Assembly: GCA_938040995.1 (NCBI GenBank)
Contig: CALHZT010000129.1
Span: forward strand, 1-41,205
Length of the DNA: 41,205 nucleotides
Direction: 5' to 3'
Source: an uncultured Pirellulaceae bacterium
Lineage (GTDB): Bacteria > Planctomycetota > Planctomycetia > Pirellulales > Pirellulaceae
Each line of letters begins with the position of its first letter. Positions within the stretch are counted from its first letter, which is position 1. Positions 18,698 through 29,130 of the stretch are shown piece by piece. The position numbers were made by a program, and so were the translations under genes. The notes under the pieces are model-generated. The model was not told the origin of the DNA and did not search any database. It saw only the letters and a program-made list of their open reading frames with translations.

Positions 18698-19639
18698 ATG
18701 TCCATTCGTGTTGCACGATTGATGACTTTCGCAGCCGTCGCCCTGATGGCTTCGATCGCATCAGCACAGGACCGATACCTTTCCGAAATGTACGGGGAAG
18801 GCGTTCATGCCATTTTCCGTGGGAACAGCAGTGCGGCTGACCGAAGCCTCAGCCAGGCCATCGATGGTGGCTTTGAAGACGCACGAGCCTATTACTTTCG
18901 TGGCATCAACAAGATGTTGCGAGGTGACACTGGCGGTGCCGAGTCGGATATCCGCACGGGTGCCCAGCAGGAAGTGAACGGTCGTGGTTCGTACAACATT
19001 GGACTTGCGCTGGAACGCGTTCAGGGTCCTCACCGAATCCGGTTTGAGAAAATTCGTCGGGATGCACTACTTGCTGCCCAGCGGGCCAAAGCATGGCGAG
19101 CCAAAAACGCTCCAGACAATGCCTACGATCGCGACTATTTGCGCGAGCCAAAACCGAATCCCGTTGACGTGATTATGGATGATGTACCGCCGGCTCCTCC
19201 AGCCGGTGATCCGTTCATGGGCGGCGATGACGACATGAAGCCAGCAGAGGATATGGACGACGATGATGATTTGCTGGATGAGCCGATGGAAGACGAATCG
19301 GACGAGGACATGCTGGAAGATGAGGGCAATCCATTCGAGGATGACGAGCCAGCGGACGATGGTGGATTCGGCGATGATGATGCCTTTGCGGACGATCCCA
19401 CCGAAGACATGGGTGACGATGACGGCGGTTTTGGCGACGACGAATTCGGCGATGATGATGGTGATTTCGGCGGCGACGAACTGGGTGGCGATGACATGGG
19501 CGATACGCCTCCTGAGGTAGAAGACCTGGATGGTGACGACGCCGGATTTGGCGATGACGAACCAAGTCCATTCGATGATGACACGCTGGAATCAGCCGAC
19601 GATTCCTCTGATGATCTGGATTCGCTGTTCGGTGAGTAA
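18698..19639 (+). CDS. Secreted TPR-like protein with Asp/Gly-rich acidic tail
   Basis: 313 residues. A signal peptide (1-23, ending ASIASAQ) is followed by an alpha-helical region (24-150) with TPR-like helix pairs (GEGVHAIFRGNSSAADRSLSQAIDGGFEDARAYYFRGINKML). The tail from about 174 to the end is composed almost wholly of Asp, Glu, Gly, Phe and Met, in irregular repeats such as FGDDDGGFGDDEFGDDDGDF. Such a tail would bind Ca2+ or other cations, or repel DNA-like polyanions; the role is unknown. The start is set by GGAGA 6 nt upstream. It is a single gene with its own terminator at 19678. Calling it TPR-like is an inference from the helical pattern. Confidence 0.8.
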   Translation: MSIRVARLMTFAAVALMASIASAQDRYLSEMYGEGVHAIFRGNSSAADRSLSQAIDGGFEDARAYYFRGINKMLRGDTGGAESDIRTGAQQEVNGRGSYNIGLALERVQGPHRIRFEKIRRDALLAAQRAKAWRAKNAPDNAYDRDYLREPKPNPVDVIMDDVPPAPPAGDPFMGGDDDMKPAEDMDDDDDLLDEPMEDESDEDMLEDEGNPFEDDEPADDGGFGDDDAFADDPTEDMGDDDGGFGDDEFGDDDGDFGGDELGGDDMGDTPPEVEDLDGDDAGFGDDEPSPFDDDTLESADDSSDDLDSLFGE

Positions 19640-19677
19640 GTCGTGATAGAGCACGACTGAGTCATAAATCTATAGAG

Positions 19678-19708
19678 GCCTCTCCCGTGTGGAGAGGCTT
19701 TTTCTTTT
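19678..19708 (+). terminator. Intrinsic terminator
   Basis: GCCTCTCC (19678-19685), loop CGTGT, GGAGAGGC (19691-19698), then TTTTTCTTTT. It lies 38 bp after the stop of the Asp-rich protein gene. Confidence 0.9.
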
Positions 19709-19886
19709 GCCGCGGCTGACTTTTTGCTTTGCCGATTTTGATGGCACGCGGAGGCGAGCCGGCTGCTCAGGGCGGAATAAATCTCATCGCCGGATTCTTG
19801 GCGCTACCGGTTGGTAGCGCGCAACGTCAGGGTATTAAGAACAACCGCCGGTATCAATCGCGACAACGCAAAGCCCACTCAGACAC

Positions 19887-19922
19887 ACACCCGGCAGCTC
19901 ACGCAGCCGGCTCGCCGGGTGT
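19887..19922. repeat. ACACCCGGCAGCT repeat, copy 3
   Basis: Begins ACACCCGGCAGCTCACGCAG and ends GCCGGGTGT, the outer 9 bp being perfect inverts. It lies 50 bp past the end of argS, in the spacer between argS and the terminator of the Asp-rich gene. Confidence 0.65.
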
Positions 19923-19971
19923 TGGCATCAGCAGCGTTTCATGGCGGCACCAGCCACAATGGGCGCGTTGG

Positions 19972-21963
19972 CTACATCTTTTGCACGACGTCGATGCCCA
20001 ACAGGGCGAGTCCCTGTTTTAGCGTTCGCGCAGTCAAGTCGCACAGGAGCAGGCGACTGTTCTTCGTCGCTTCCTCTTCGGCCTTGAGGACTGGGCATTG
20101 CTCGAAGAAAGCCGAAAATGACTTGGCCAGCTCGAACAGGTAGTTCGTCAGTTGATTGGGCCGGTAATCTACCAGGACTTCATTCAGGGCGTCGCCAAAC
20201 TGAAGCAGCTTCAGTCCCAGTTGCCGCTCCGCGGGCTCATCCAGTCGAATCTTCGCGTCGGAGTTGCGAATCGAAGTCGCGTCGACATCGCCCTTCGCAA
20301 AAATGCCAAACACGCGGGCATAAGAATATTGCATGTACGTCGCGGTGTTGCCGGTAAGGGCAAGCATCTTGTCGTAACTGAACACGTAGTCGCTTTCGCG
20401 ATTCTGTGAGAGGTCCGCATACTTCAGCGCCGCGATCCCGACGACTCGAGCGATATGTCGCCGCGATGGCTCGTCGAGTTCCCAGCCTTGCGGTTTGGCT
20501 TCGTCATTTGCGGCCACAACGTCGTAGGCTCGCGATTCAGCTTCGTCAAGAAGACCTTCCAGCCCCACGGTATCGCCCGATCGCGTTTTGTATGGTTTGC
20601 CATCTTCGCCAAGGACCGTCCCGAACTTCACATGCTCCAGGGCGATCCCCTGGCTGCGACCGCACCCCCACTTCTCTGCCGTCGCGAAGAGCTTGTCGAA
20701 ATGTTCCGATTGGCGAAAGTCAACGACGTACAGAACCGCATCAGGGTTCCACGTTTCGATCCGGTATTTGATGGTCGCCAGATCGGTCGTCGCGTAGAGA
20801 TACGCTCCGTCTTTTTTCTGGACAAGGAACGGTGCGTCAAATCCGTCAAGGAAGACGCACATCGCGCCTTCGCTTTCTTTCGCGAGCCCCTTTTCTTTCA
20901 GGTCGGCGACGACGTCGGCCAGTCGATCGTGATAGAAGCTCTCGCCCAGTTCTTCGTCGAACTTGATGTCCAGTCGCTTGTAGATCTCTTCGATCGCGTC
21001 GCGGCACTTTGGCAGGAACTCTTCCCACAGCTTGAGGTTGTACTTGTCGCCCTGGTGGAGCTTTACCGTTTCAACAAGCACGGCGTTGTTGATGTCGGTG
21101 TGCAGTGGAAGCAGTTTGGCCAGCGCTTCGTCCGATTCCTGCTCTTGGTGGCTCTCGAGCATCTTTGCCAGACCGCGCTCGGCGCTCTGTAATTCGGCCT
21201 TTGATTTTTTGAGCGCCTTTTGACGTTTCTTTTCGGCCTTTGCATCGGGATCGGCCGCCGCAGCCTCTGCGGTGCTGACTTGTTGCTTTAATTCGGCGAT
21301 GGCAGTTTCGCGGGAAGGGATGGAGGCCTTGCCACTGTGATAGTCCATCAGTTTGCGTACGAACTTGTAGATCCGGCCGAGTTCGTCGATCGGCTTTTCC
21401 TGGTACGCCACGGCATCCACGAAGTGCTGATAACCGTAAATGATCATGCCGAATTGCGTGCCCCAGTCACCAAGGTGATTGTCGCTGGTTACCTTGTGTC
21501 CGCAGAATCTGAGAATGCGGCAAAGCGCGTCACCAATAACGGTGGAACGAACGTGACCGACGTGCAGTGGCTTTGCCACGTTGGGGCTGGAATAGTCAAC
21601 AATGAACGTTTGCGGGTTGGCGGTGGCGGTGACACCAAGTCGGTCGTCGTGCCGCGCCGATTCCAGTTTTGCCGTGATCCATTCATCATTCAGCTTGAGG
21701 TTAATGAAACCTGGCCCGGCGACTGTCGGAGGGTGGCACAAATCATCGACCGCGAGGGAAGCGACGATTTTGTCAGCGACTTCGCGCGGAGCTTGCCCCG
21801 TTTTCTTGCCAAGCGGCATCGCCATGTTGGCTTGATAGTCACCAAACTGTGCGTTCTGCGCGGGGCGGATCATTTCCAGCAGGCTGTCGAGATCGAGTGA
21901 ATCAGTCGATTGTGTTTCGAGTGCCGTGCGGAATCGGTCCTTCAATTCCGGTAGAATATTCAT
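19972..21963 (-). CDS. argS: Arginine--tRNA ligase with coiled-coil insertion
   Basis: Class I aminoacyl-tRNA synthetase that charges tRNA-Arg. It has 663 residues, about 80-100 longer than typical bacterial ArgRS. The N-terminal Add1 domain (1-110) is followed by SSPNVAKPLHVGHVRSTVIGD with the HIGH-type motif at 134-137, DNHLGDWGTQFG, and GEDGKPYKTRSGDTVGL in the KMSK region. The C-terminal anticodon-binding domain starts near YMQYSYARVFGIF. The extra length is mostly a Lys/Ala/Glu-rich coiled coil at about 212-285. ATG 21963 overlaps the rsfS stop (ATGA), so it is translationally coupled to rsfS; GGGAG lies inside rsfS upstream. Confidence 0.97.
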   Translation of the reverse strand: MNILPELKDRFRTALETQSTDSLDLDSLLEMIRPAQNAQFGDYQANMAMPLGKKTGQAPREVADKIVASLAVDDLCHPPTVAGPGFINLKLNDEWITAKLESARHDDRLGVTATANPQTFIVDYSSPNVAKPLHVGHVRSTVIGDALCRILRFCGHKVTSDNHLGDWGTQFGMIIYGYQHFVDAVAYQEKPIDELGRIYKFVRKLMDYHSGKASIPSRETAIAELKQQVSTAEAAAADPDAKAEKKRQKALKKSKAELQSAERGLAKMLESHQEQESDEALAKLLPLHTDINNAVLVETVKLHQGDKYNLKLWEEFLPKCRDAIEEIYKRLDIKFDEELGESFYHDRLADVVADLKEKGLAKESEGAMCVFLDGFDAPFLVQKKDGAYLYATTDLATIKYRIETWNPDAVLYVVDFRQSEHFDKLFATAEKWGCGRSQGIALEHVKFGTVLGEDGKPYKTRSGDTVGLEGLLDEAESRAYDVVAANDEAKPQGWELDEPSRRHIARVVGIAALKYADLSQNRESDYVFSYDKMLALTGNTATYMQYSYARVFGIFAKGDVDATSIRNSDAKIRLDEPAERQLGLKLLQFGDALNEVLVDYRPNQLTNYLFELAKSFSAFFEQCPVLKAEEEATKNSRLLLCDLTARTLKQGLALLGIDVVQKM

Positions 21964-22451
21964 CCGATTTTCAGCTCCCGCCAATCCAGTTGTTTGGCTT
22001 CACCCCAGAGTTTTTCGATTGCGTAAAAGTCGCGGGTCTCTGCATCGAACAGGTGAATCACCACCGTTCCATAGTCGAGCAAAATCCAGTTGCTTCCCTG
22101 GTACCCTTCGATGCCCATCCGTTCGTCGCCAAGATCATCTTCGAGTTTGTCGTCGATCTCTTCGCTCATCGCGTGCATTTGCCGGCGACTGGTACCGCTG
22201 GCAATCACGAAGTAGTCGAACATGCAAGTCAGATCGCGAAGGTCGAGAACGATGACCTCTTTGCCGCGATTGTCCTCAGCCGTGTGGGCCGCCGCGAGTG
22301 CCAGCGACAAACTGCGTTTGGCTTTGTCGTCGAGAGCCGCCACATAGTCTGGTCCTGACGTTGGAGAATCCGTTGCCGAGCCGGCGGCGTTTTTTTCTTC
22401 AGGGTTGTTGTCTGCAGGGTCCTGCGGAACCTCTGCCTGTGATCCGACCAC
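21960..22451 (-). CDS. rsfS: Ribosomal silencing factor RsfS
   Basis: RsfS/Iojap binds ribosomal protein uL14 and blocks subunit joining under starvation. The conserved domain (about residues 50-160) contains KEVIVLDLRDLTCMFDYFVIASGTSRRQ, then ERMGIEGYQGSNWILLDYGTVVIHLFDAETRDFYAIEKLWG. I take GTG 22451 as start because GGAG lies 5 nt upstream, giving 163 residues with a Pro/Asn/Ser-rich roughly 45-residue leader. An upstream ATG at 22529 and a frame reaching 22787 also exist but have poor ribosome sites. First gene of an rsfS-argS unit. Confidence 0.93.
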   Translation of the reverse strand: MVGSQAEVPQDPADNNPEEKNAAGSATDSPTSGPDYVAALDDKAKRSLSLALAAAHTAEDNRGKEVIVLDLRDLTCMFDYFVIASGTSRRQMHAMSEEIDDKLEDDLGDERMGIEGYQGSNWILLDYGTVVIHLFDAETRDFYAIEKLWGEAKQLDWRELKIG

Positions 22452-22529
22452 GATGACTCCAGGTGACCAAAAAAAGATGGGGTGGTTTGGACGGAAAAAT
22501 TTGCGACTTACTCGTCCACGATTGCTCAT

Positions 22530-22949
22530 TCTATGGTTATTTGACAGGGGTGTAAGGCCAATGGTTCGGCGAATTTGGGCTGCCGAAATTTGGTGCCACG
22601 AATGGTGGATAAGGACCAAAGCCAAAGATTCGACCTGCAATGAAGTGTTTTGCAACCGACCAGCAGATGACGGATCTCGGCGATCTTCGTCAGATTGGAA
22701 TGGCAAAAATTTTGAAGTCTCCGTTTGCCTCGAGACCACCCCGTGGTGGCGCCGGTGACGGTTGCCAGTCTGGTTGTCTAAAACCACTCGAAATCGGCTA
22801 TTTCCGGTTGATCCAGTCTTTGCCGCGCAGATATGATTTCGCTTCGGTCAGACATGTCGTCAACCGAATTTCTTGCTTGTATTGGTCGCGTTCTCGCGCC
22901 GAAATTTTTAAACGACCATTTTTGATCAAATCGTTCCAGGAGTTCCTCG
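22530..22949. other. Divergent spacer between rsfS and hppA
   Basis: About 420 bp holding the promoters of both units and the hppA ribosome site (AGGAG at 22938). Frames crossing it are extensions of rsfS or shadows. No repeat family member or riboswitch is recognised. Confidence 0.4.
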
Positions 22950-25310
<2,361 letters not shown>

Positions 25311-25356
25311 TCCGTCGCGATGGCGGGATAACCAGACACGAATAACCAGACACGAA

Positions 25357-25386
25357 AGAGCCGCCAACATGGCGGCTCTGTTTTTG
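25357..25386 (+). terminator. Intrinsic terminator of hppA
   Basis: AGAGCCGCC (25357-25365), loop AACAT, GGCGGCTCT (25371-25379), then GTTTTT. It lies 47 bp after the hppA stop. The remaining spacer to 25659 (about 270 bp) shows no gene and should hold the promoter of the Gly-rich protein gene. Confidence 0.9.
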
Positions 25387-25659
25387 GAAGTTGGTTAGTC
25401 CCGCTGGTGGACATCTGCAGGCCCAGATCTGCACGCTTCGCCAGCGAGAATCAGCGACCTGGACTGCCTGGGGCTGGTTATGCGGCTTGTAACGGCGCGC
25501 GATCGCTTTGGTGCCGGGCGAGTTTTGTGGTCTTTTTGGGTCGATAACTGGCGAATCTTGCGGATTCCTTTGGAAAGCCGATTCGGCCAGATTATCTTGG
25601 AGCTTGGTCCCCGCTGTCCAATACCGCGGGTTCTCAGGATCTCAGAGGAGAAATCAACG

Positions 25660-26610
25660 ATGCGGCTTTCGTTTTCAATCAGTCGAGTTTTGACCCTGCT
25701 GGCAATCTGCGCATTTGCCAGCCCGGTCCTGGCTCAAGCGGTCGCCACCGAAAAAGAGGCGGAAGCGCCCGCGAAGACATCGCTACAGGAACGTCGACTG
25801 GCTCGCGCCAAGGCAAAGTCCGCAGCGAAAGACATTCCATCGGTGGCTTTCTTCGACGCAATCGAAGAAGGTGCCATCGAAGTCAAGGTATTCCCCAAAG
25901 ACGCGACTCAAGCCAAAGTCGTCGTCAAGAACAAAACTGACAAGCCGATGCGGATCGAAGTCCCAGAAGCTTTTGTCGGCGTGCCCGTGCTTGCCCAGTT
26001 CGGCGGCGGTCGCGGTGGCGGTGGTCGCGGTGGCCGAGGCGGTGGTGGTGGTGGCCGAGGTGGCCGGGGTGGCGGCGGCGGTGGTGGTAACCAGTCGTTT
26101 GGCGGCGGCGGTGGCGGCTTTGGCGGTGGTGGTGGTCGCGGCGGCGGAGGTGGTGGTGTTTTCAACATCGGCCCGGACGCTGTCATGAAAAAGACGCTTA
26201 CCACGGTTTGCCTGGAGCATGGCAAGGAAGATCCGCAACCTCGAATTCCTTACGAGCTCAAGCCGATTGAAACATTCACCAAGGACGCCAAAGTTGTCGA
26301 AGTTCTCGGCATGCTTGGTCGTGGCGAAGTCAGTCAGGAAGTCGCCCAGGCGGCCAGTTGGCATCTGACCGACAATCTGTCCTGGCAAGAGCTTGCGGAA
26401 AAGATTGGCTCCGAACATCTTGATGGCTCGACCGAACCGTTCTTTACTCACGAACAAGTCGCCGTAGCAATGGAGCTTCACGCCGAAGTCGCGCGTCGCA
26501 TCGAAGAGCGAAAGTCGCTGGAACCAAACGACGAAGACCTCAGCCCTGGCGAGAAGATTACTCGCGAACTGGAATCGTCGGACGAAGCAGAAGCGAACGT
26601 CGGTTCCTGA
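25660..26610 (+). CDS. Secreted protein with Gly/Arg-rich (RGG-like) linker
   Basis: 316 residues. A signal peptide (1-26, ending SPVLAQA) is followed by a Lys/Ala/Glu-rich helical stretch (27-60) and a beta-rich domain (about 62-112: GAIEVKVFPKDATQAKVVVKNKTDKPMRIEVP). A Gly/Arg tract at about 115-167 is made of GGG, RGG and GGF units. A final helical domain (170-316) contains VVEVLGMLGRGEVSQEVAQAASWHLTDNLSW. The start is ATG 25660 with GAGGAG 9 nt upstream. RGG tracts in cytoplasmic proteins bind RNA, but with a signal peptide this one is more likely a flexible linker in the envelope. The paralogous pattern of a domain like 62-112 is unknown to me. The bidirectional terminator at 26641 ends it. 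Confidence 0.82.
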   Translation: MRLSFSISRVLTLLAICAFASPVLAQAVATEKEAEAPAKTSLQERRLARAKAKSAAKDIPSVAFFDAIEEGAIEVKVFPKDATQAKVVVKNKTDKPMRIEVPEAFVGVPVLAQFGGGRGGGGRGGRGGGGGGRGGRGGGGGGGNQSFGGGGGGFGGGGGRGGGGGGVFNIGPDAVMKKTLTTVCLEHGKEDPQPRIPYELKPIETFTKDAKVVEVLGMLGRGEVSQEVAQAASWHLTDNLSWQELAEKIGSEHLDGSTEPFFTHEQVAVAMELHAEVARRIEERKSLEPNDEDLSPGEKITRELESSDEAEANVGS

Positions 26611-26640
26611 GATATTCCAGATATTCAAAGAACAAAAAAA

Positions 26641-26669
26641 GCCACAGTCCCTGAGGACTGTGGCTTTTT
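26641..26669. terminator. Bidirectional intrinsic terminator
   Basis: GCCACAGTCC (26641-26650), loop CTGA, GGACTGTGGC (26655-26664): a perfect 10-bp stem with AAAAAAA before and TTTTT after it. It serves both the plus-strand Gly-rich gene and the minus-strand rpmA, which converge on it. Confidence 0.95.
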
Positions 26670-26728
26670 ATCGTTTGATTTGGATCTGATTCAGGCACGA
26701 TCGGCCAAAAATGACCGGCTCTGACCAG

Positions 26729-26992
26729 TTAGTTGGCGGCAGCTGCTTCCTGCTGAACCACGTGAACGCGTCGGCCCTTGCGGTCGAACTTGATCACGCC
26801 ATCGACCAGAGCGAACAACGTAAAGTCGTTACCCTGCCCAACGCCCTTTCCTGGATGGAACTTGTTTCCCACCTGGCGAATGATAATGTTGCCAGCTCGA
26901 ACGGCTTCACCGCCGTACTTTTTGACTCCGCGTCGCTGTCCATTGGAATCGCGACCGTTGCGGCTGGAGCCCTGACCCTTCTTATGTGCCAT
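26729..26992 (-). CDS. rpmA: 50S ribosomal protein bL27
   Basis: 87-residue ribosomal protein of the large subunit, near the peptidyl-transferase centre. The N-terminus [20 protein letters not shown] and the core [36 protein letters not shown] are diagnostic. It begins directly with the mature-type AHKKG form and not with a cleaved Firmicutes-type leader. AGAGGAAG precedes ATG 26992. rplU (bL21), its usual upstream partner, is not adjacent: the upstream 340 bp are spacer and the next gene is a divergent secreted protein. Confidence 0.98.
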   Translation of the reverse strand: MAHKKGQGSSRNGRDSNGQRRGVKKYGGEAVRAGNIIIRQVGNKFHPGKGVGQGNDFTLFALVDGVIKFDRKGRRVHVVQQEAAAAN

Positions 26993-27332
26993 TTTCGCTT
27001 CCTCTTTTGACTTGCTCGCTGGACTGTCCAGCCACGAACCTCATAGACTACCGATTCCCCCAATCGTCTTCAAGGCTCGATTTCAAAGTTGAAGACTGCC
27101 CTCGACCACGCGAGTTTCCGAAAACGGGCTCTGTTTGTGACGGTTGTGTCGAGCTTGCCGCGGCAGGATCGCAAATAGCGGCGATTCCACGGTTCTGTAG
27201 CCCGGGGGACGGGAATTGTTTTGCCCGCCGCGAACCTGGCCAATTACAATGGGGAGAGGAACCAAAACTCTGAAATCGACGTCCCTCGGACCCGAAACAG
27301 CAATCGTCTATCGCCCTCGTTGCGGAAAACAG
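26993..27332. other. Divergent spacer between rpmA and a secreted-protein gene
   Basis: About 340 bp carrying the rpmA ribosome site and the promoters of both genes. The plus frame through the region precedes the signal peptide of the downstream gene and is not protein-like. No repeat or hairpin stands out. Confidence 0.4.
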
Positions 27333-28277
27333 ATGCTCCCACGACTGAACAGAATACAGATCACCTTCACTGGCTTGCTGGCTTTGCTCGCCCTGCTTCC
27401 ATCGGTTGCCGCCGCGCAATCGCGAATGCCGAAGCTCGCGCCGGGAGTCCTGAAAACCATCCCCGGATTCTCTGAAGAAGCCGAAACGGTCACGGGCCCC
27501 AAGAACCTGGTAGACCTTTCCAAATCCGCCAAAGCCTGGAAACCCAATTACATCCCCGAGAATCAGACGCTTGCTGAACTCTCGACCAAGCTGATGCTCC
27601 GCCGTCCCATCTGGCAGCTTGAGTTTTCTTTCAAGCCAATGCGTCTGCTGACGATTCCCGGCCCGGACGGTTCGTCCCGTCGAGTCTGGTACATGGTCTA
27701 CAAAGTCACCAATACGGGCCGCCACCTGATGCCAGTGGCCGAGAAAGACGAATTCGGTAACGATCTTTTTCAGACGAAAACCGGCACGAAAAACATTCGC
27801 TTCTTCCCGTTGTTTGTGGTGAAGGCGCATGAGTTCGACAAGTCGTATGCCGATCGAATCATGGCGGGCGTCAAGTCGCGTATTCACCGGATCGAAATCA
27901 AAGACCCGAGCGTGACACTTCATGACTCGGTATCGATCACCAAAGTCGCCATTGAACCGAATTCTGAAACGGTTGACCGCGGTGTCTGGGGAGTCGCCAC
28001 GTGGCCAGCGATTGATCGCCGAACCGACTTTTTCTCTGTTTACGTTCAGGGCCTCAGCAATGCCTACGAGTGGAATGATCAGGCGAAGGACGAGACCGAG
28101 CTGACTTACAAGACATTGCAGCTGAACTTCTGGCGACCGGGCGACCCGGTTCTCGAAAGCGAAAAAGAGTTCCGCTACGGCGTTCCATCGCTACCCGGCG
28201 ATCCCGGAAACGAACGGATGAAGGCGATGTACGGCGTGGAAGACATGTCGGAATACACCTGGATCTACCAGCCGTAG
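27333..28277 (+). CDS. Secreted protein of unknown function
   Basis: 314 residues with a clear signal peptide (about 1-29: basic N-terminus, TFTGLLALLALLPSVAAAQ). The mature part has no membrane helix. It starts with a Pro-rich segment, then shows a beta-rich pattern with recurring aromatic residues (LEFSFKPMRLLTIPGPDG, RRVWYMVYKVTNTG, RFFPLFVVKAHEF, and WPAIDRRTDFFSVYVQGLSNAYEW). The pattern suggests a periplasmic beta-sandwich. I recognise no family name, though proteins of this type are common in planctomycetes. The start is ATG 27333, where the signal peptide begins; the ribosome site is weak. Its TAG stop lies within GTAGCCAATGTCGC, which resembles the left end of the 103-bp repeat. Confidence 0.75.
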   Translation: MLPRLNRIQITFTGLLALLALLPSVAAAQSRMPKLAPGVLKTIPGFSEEAETVTGPKNLVDLSKSAKAWKPNYIPENQTLAELSTKLMLRRPIWQLEFSFKPMRLLTIPGPDGSSRRVWYMVYKVTNTGRHLMPVAEKDEFGNDLFQTKTGTKNIRFFPLFVVKAHEFDKSYADRIMAGVKSRIHRIEIKDPSVTLHDSVSITKVAIEPNSETVDRGVWGVATWPAIDRRTDFFSVYVQGLSNAYEWNDQAKDETELTYKTLQLNFWRPGDPVLESEKEFRYGVPSLPGDPGNERMKAMYGVEDMSEYTWIYQP

Positions 28278-28540
28278 CCAATGTCGCGGATCGCTCCGAC
28301 GATCTTGCATGGGCTTTGCACGGATCGTCCGTTGGCACCGACCAGCGCTCTAAAAACTCCCTCCTTCAACAAGATTTGGCATTTCAGCTGTCAGGCCATG
28401 GACGGTAACAATTGGTGCATGTCTGGCACTTCTTGTTGTCAAAATCGCAATTCAAGCTTGCTGAAATGTGGCAAATCGTTGTGGGGAGGGAAGGAGCCTC
28501 AGCGACGGGAGGGGCCCGTTTGGGTTACCCTAATCTTGGC
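28278..28540. other. Spacer leading into the repeat block
   Basis: About 260 bp without a supported gene. It contains a GGGGAGGGAAGGAGCCTCAG stretch near 28481 plus GCGACGGGAGGGG, a partial member of the CCCTCC/GGAGGG family. Small frames here are not protein-like. Confidence 0.45.
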
Positions 28541-28796
28541 GTTCAGTTGCGAGGGAAACGCCGCGGCGTGAATGCTAAAATTCGTAGTTGCTGATCGATT
28601 CATTCGGCAGACGGCCCCTCCCCGCTCGTGCCTCGCGACCCTCCCCACGCGCCAGCGGTACGATTTGCTCGTGCCTCGCAAGATCACCGCGTGTCGGAGG
28701 GAGGGTGGCAGTTGTGTGGCGGGGCTGTACGCGAAGTTGTGCTTAGAACTTCGTCCTTCGACATTCCTTGTTCCGTGATCGATATTCAATCCGCGC
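28541..28796 (+). repeat. Tandem duplication, unit 1 (256 bp)
   Basis: Starts GTTCAGTTGCGAGGG and ends with CGTGATCGATATTCAATCC. It is followed head-to-tail by a close copy (28797-29038). Inside is a roughly 110-bp block from CGGCAGACGGCCCCTCC to GTCGGAGGGAGGGTGGC that is identical in both units, while the flanks differ at scattered bases and by a short indel. The block has inverted CCCTCC/GGAGGG ends like the dispersed family. Confidence 0.9.
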
Positions 28797-29038
28797 GTTC
28801 AGTTGCCAGGGGAACGCCGCGGCGTGAACGCTGAAATTCGTGGTGGCTGATTGATTTCTTTCGGCAGACGGCCCCTCCCCGCTCGTGCCTCGCGACCCTC
28901 CCCACGCGCCAGCGGTACGATTTGCTCGTGCCTCGCAAGATCACCGCGTGTCGGAGGGAGGGTGGCAGTTGTGTGGCGGAGCTGTGCTTGGAACTTCGCC
29001 CTTCGAAATTCCTTGTTCCGTGATCGATATTCAATCCA
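28797..29038 (+). repeat. Tandem duplication, unit 2 (242 bp)
   Basis: A copy of 28541-28796 that has lost about 14 bp near 28980 (after GTGTGGCGG). The central GC-rich block is identical to unit 1; the outer parts have several substitutions, so the duplication is not brand new while the block has stayed uniform. Confidence 0.9.
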
Positions 29039-29040
29039 CG

Positions 29041-29129
29041 ACCCTCCCTGTCGCTGATGCTCCGACCTTCCCAATCGACAAGTCGGTATGCCCAGCTTCT
29101 GCAAGATCACCGCGTGTCGGAGGGAGGGT
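29041..29129 (+). repeat. Third, diverged unit of the CCCTCC/GGAGGG block
   Basis: Begins ACCCTCCCTGTCGCTGATGC, ends CGTGTCGGAGGGAGGGTT and shares GCAAGATCACCGCGTGTCGG with the central block of the tandem units. It ends one base before the stop codon of the GT-C gene, so it sits directly at the 3' end of that minus-strand operon. Confidence 0.75.
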
Positions 29130-29130
29130 T

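Noticed and set aside
19135-19665. Ser/Pro-rich frame antisense to the Asp-rich tail
   Set aside because: GAC/GAT repeats read backwards give Ser-rich frames; this is a composition effect.
22452-22787. N-terminal extension of RsfS up to 22787
   Set aside because: The extension is not RsfS-like, has no ribosome site, and GTG 22451 has GGAG at ideal spacing.
25783-26628. Thr/Ala- and Pro-rich frames antisense to the Gly-rich tract
   Set aside because: These are produced by the GGT/GGC repeats of the sense gene; they lack a ribosome site and a domain.
28541-29129. Repeat block considered as a CRISPR array
   Set aside because: The units are about 250 bp, only two or three in number, with no short evenly spaced direct repeats and no cas genes.
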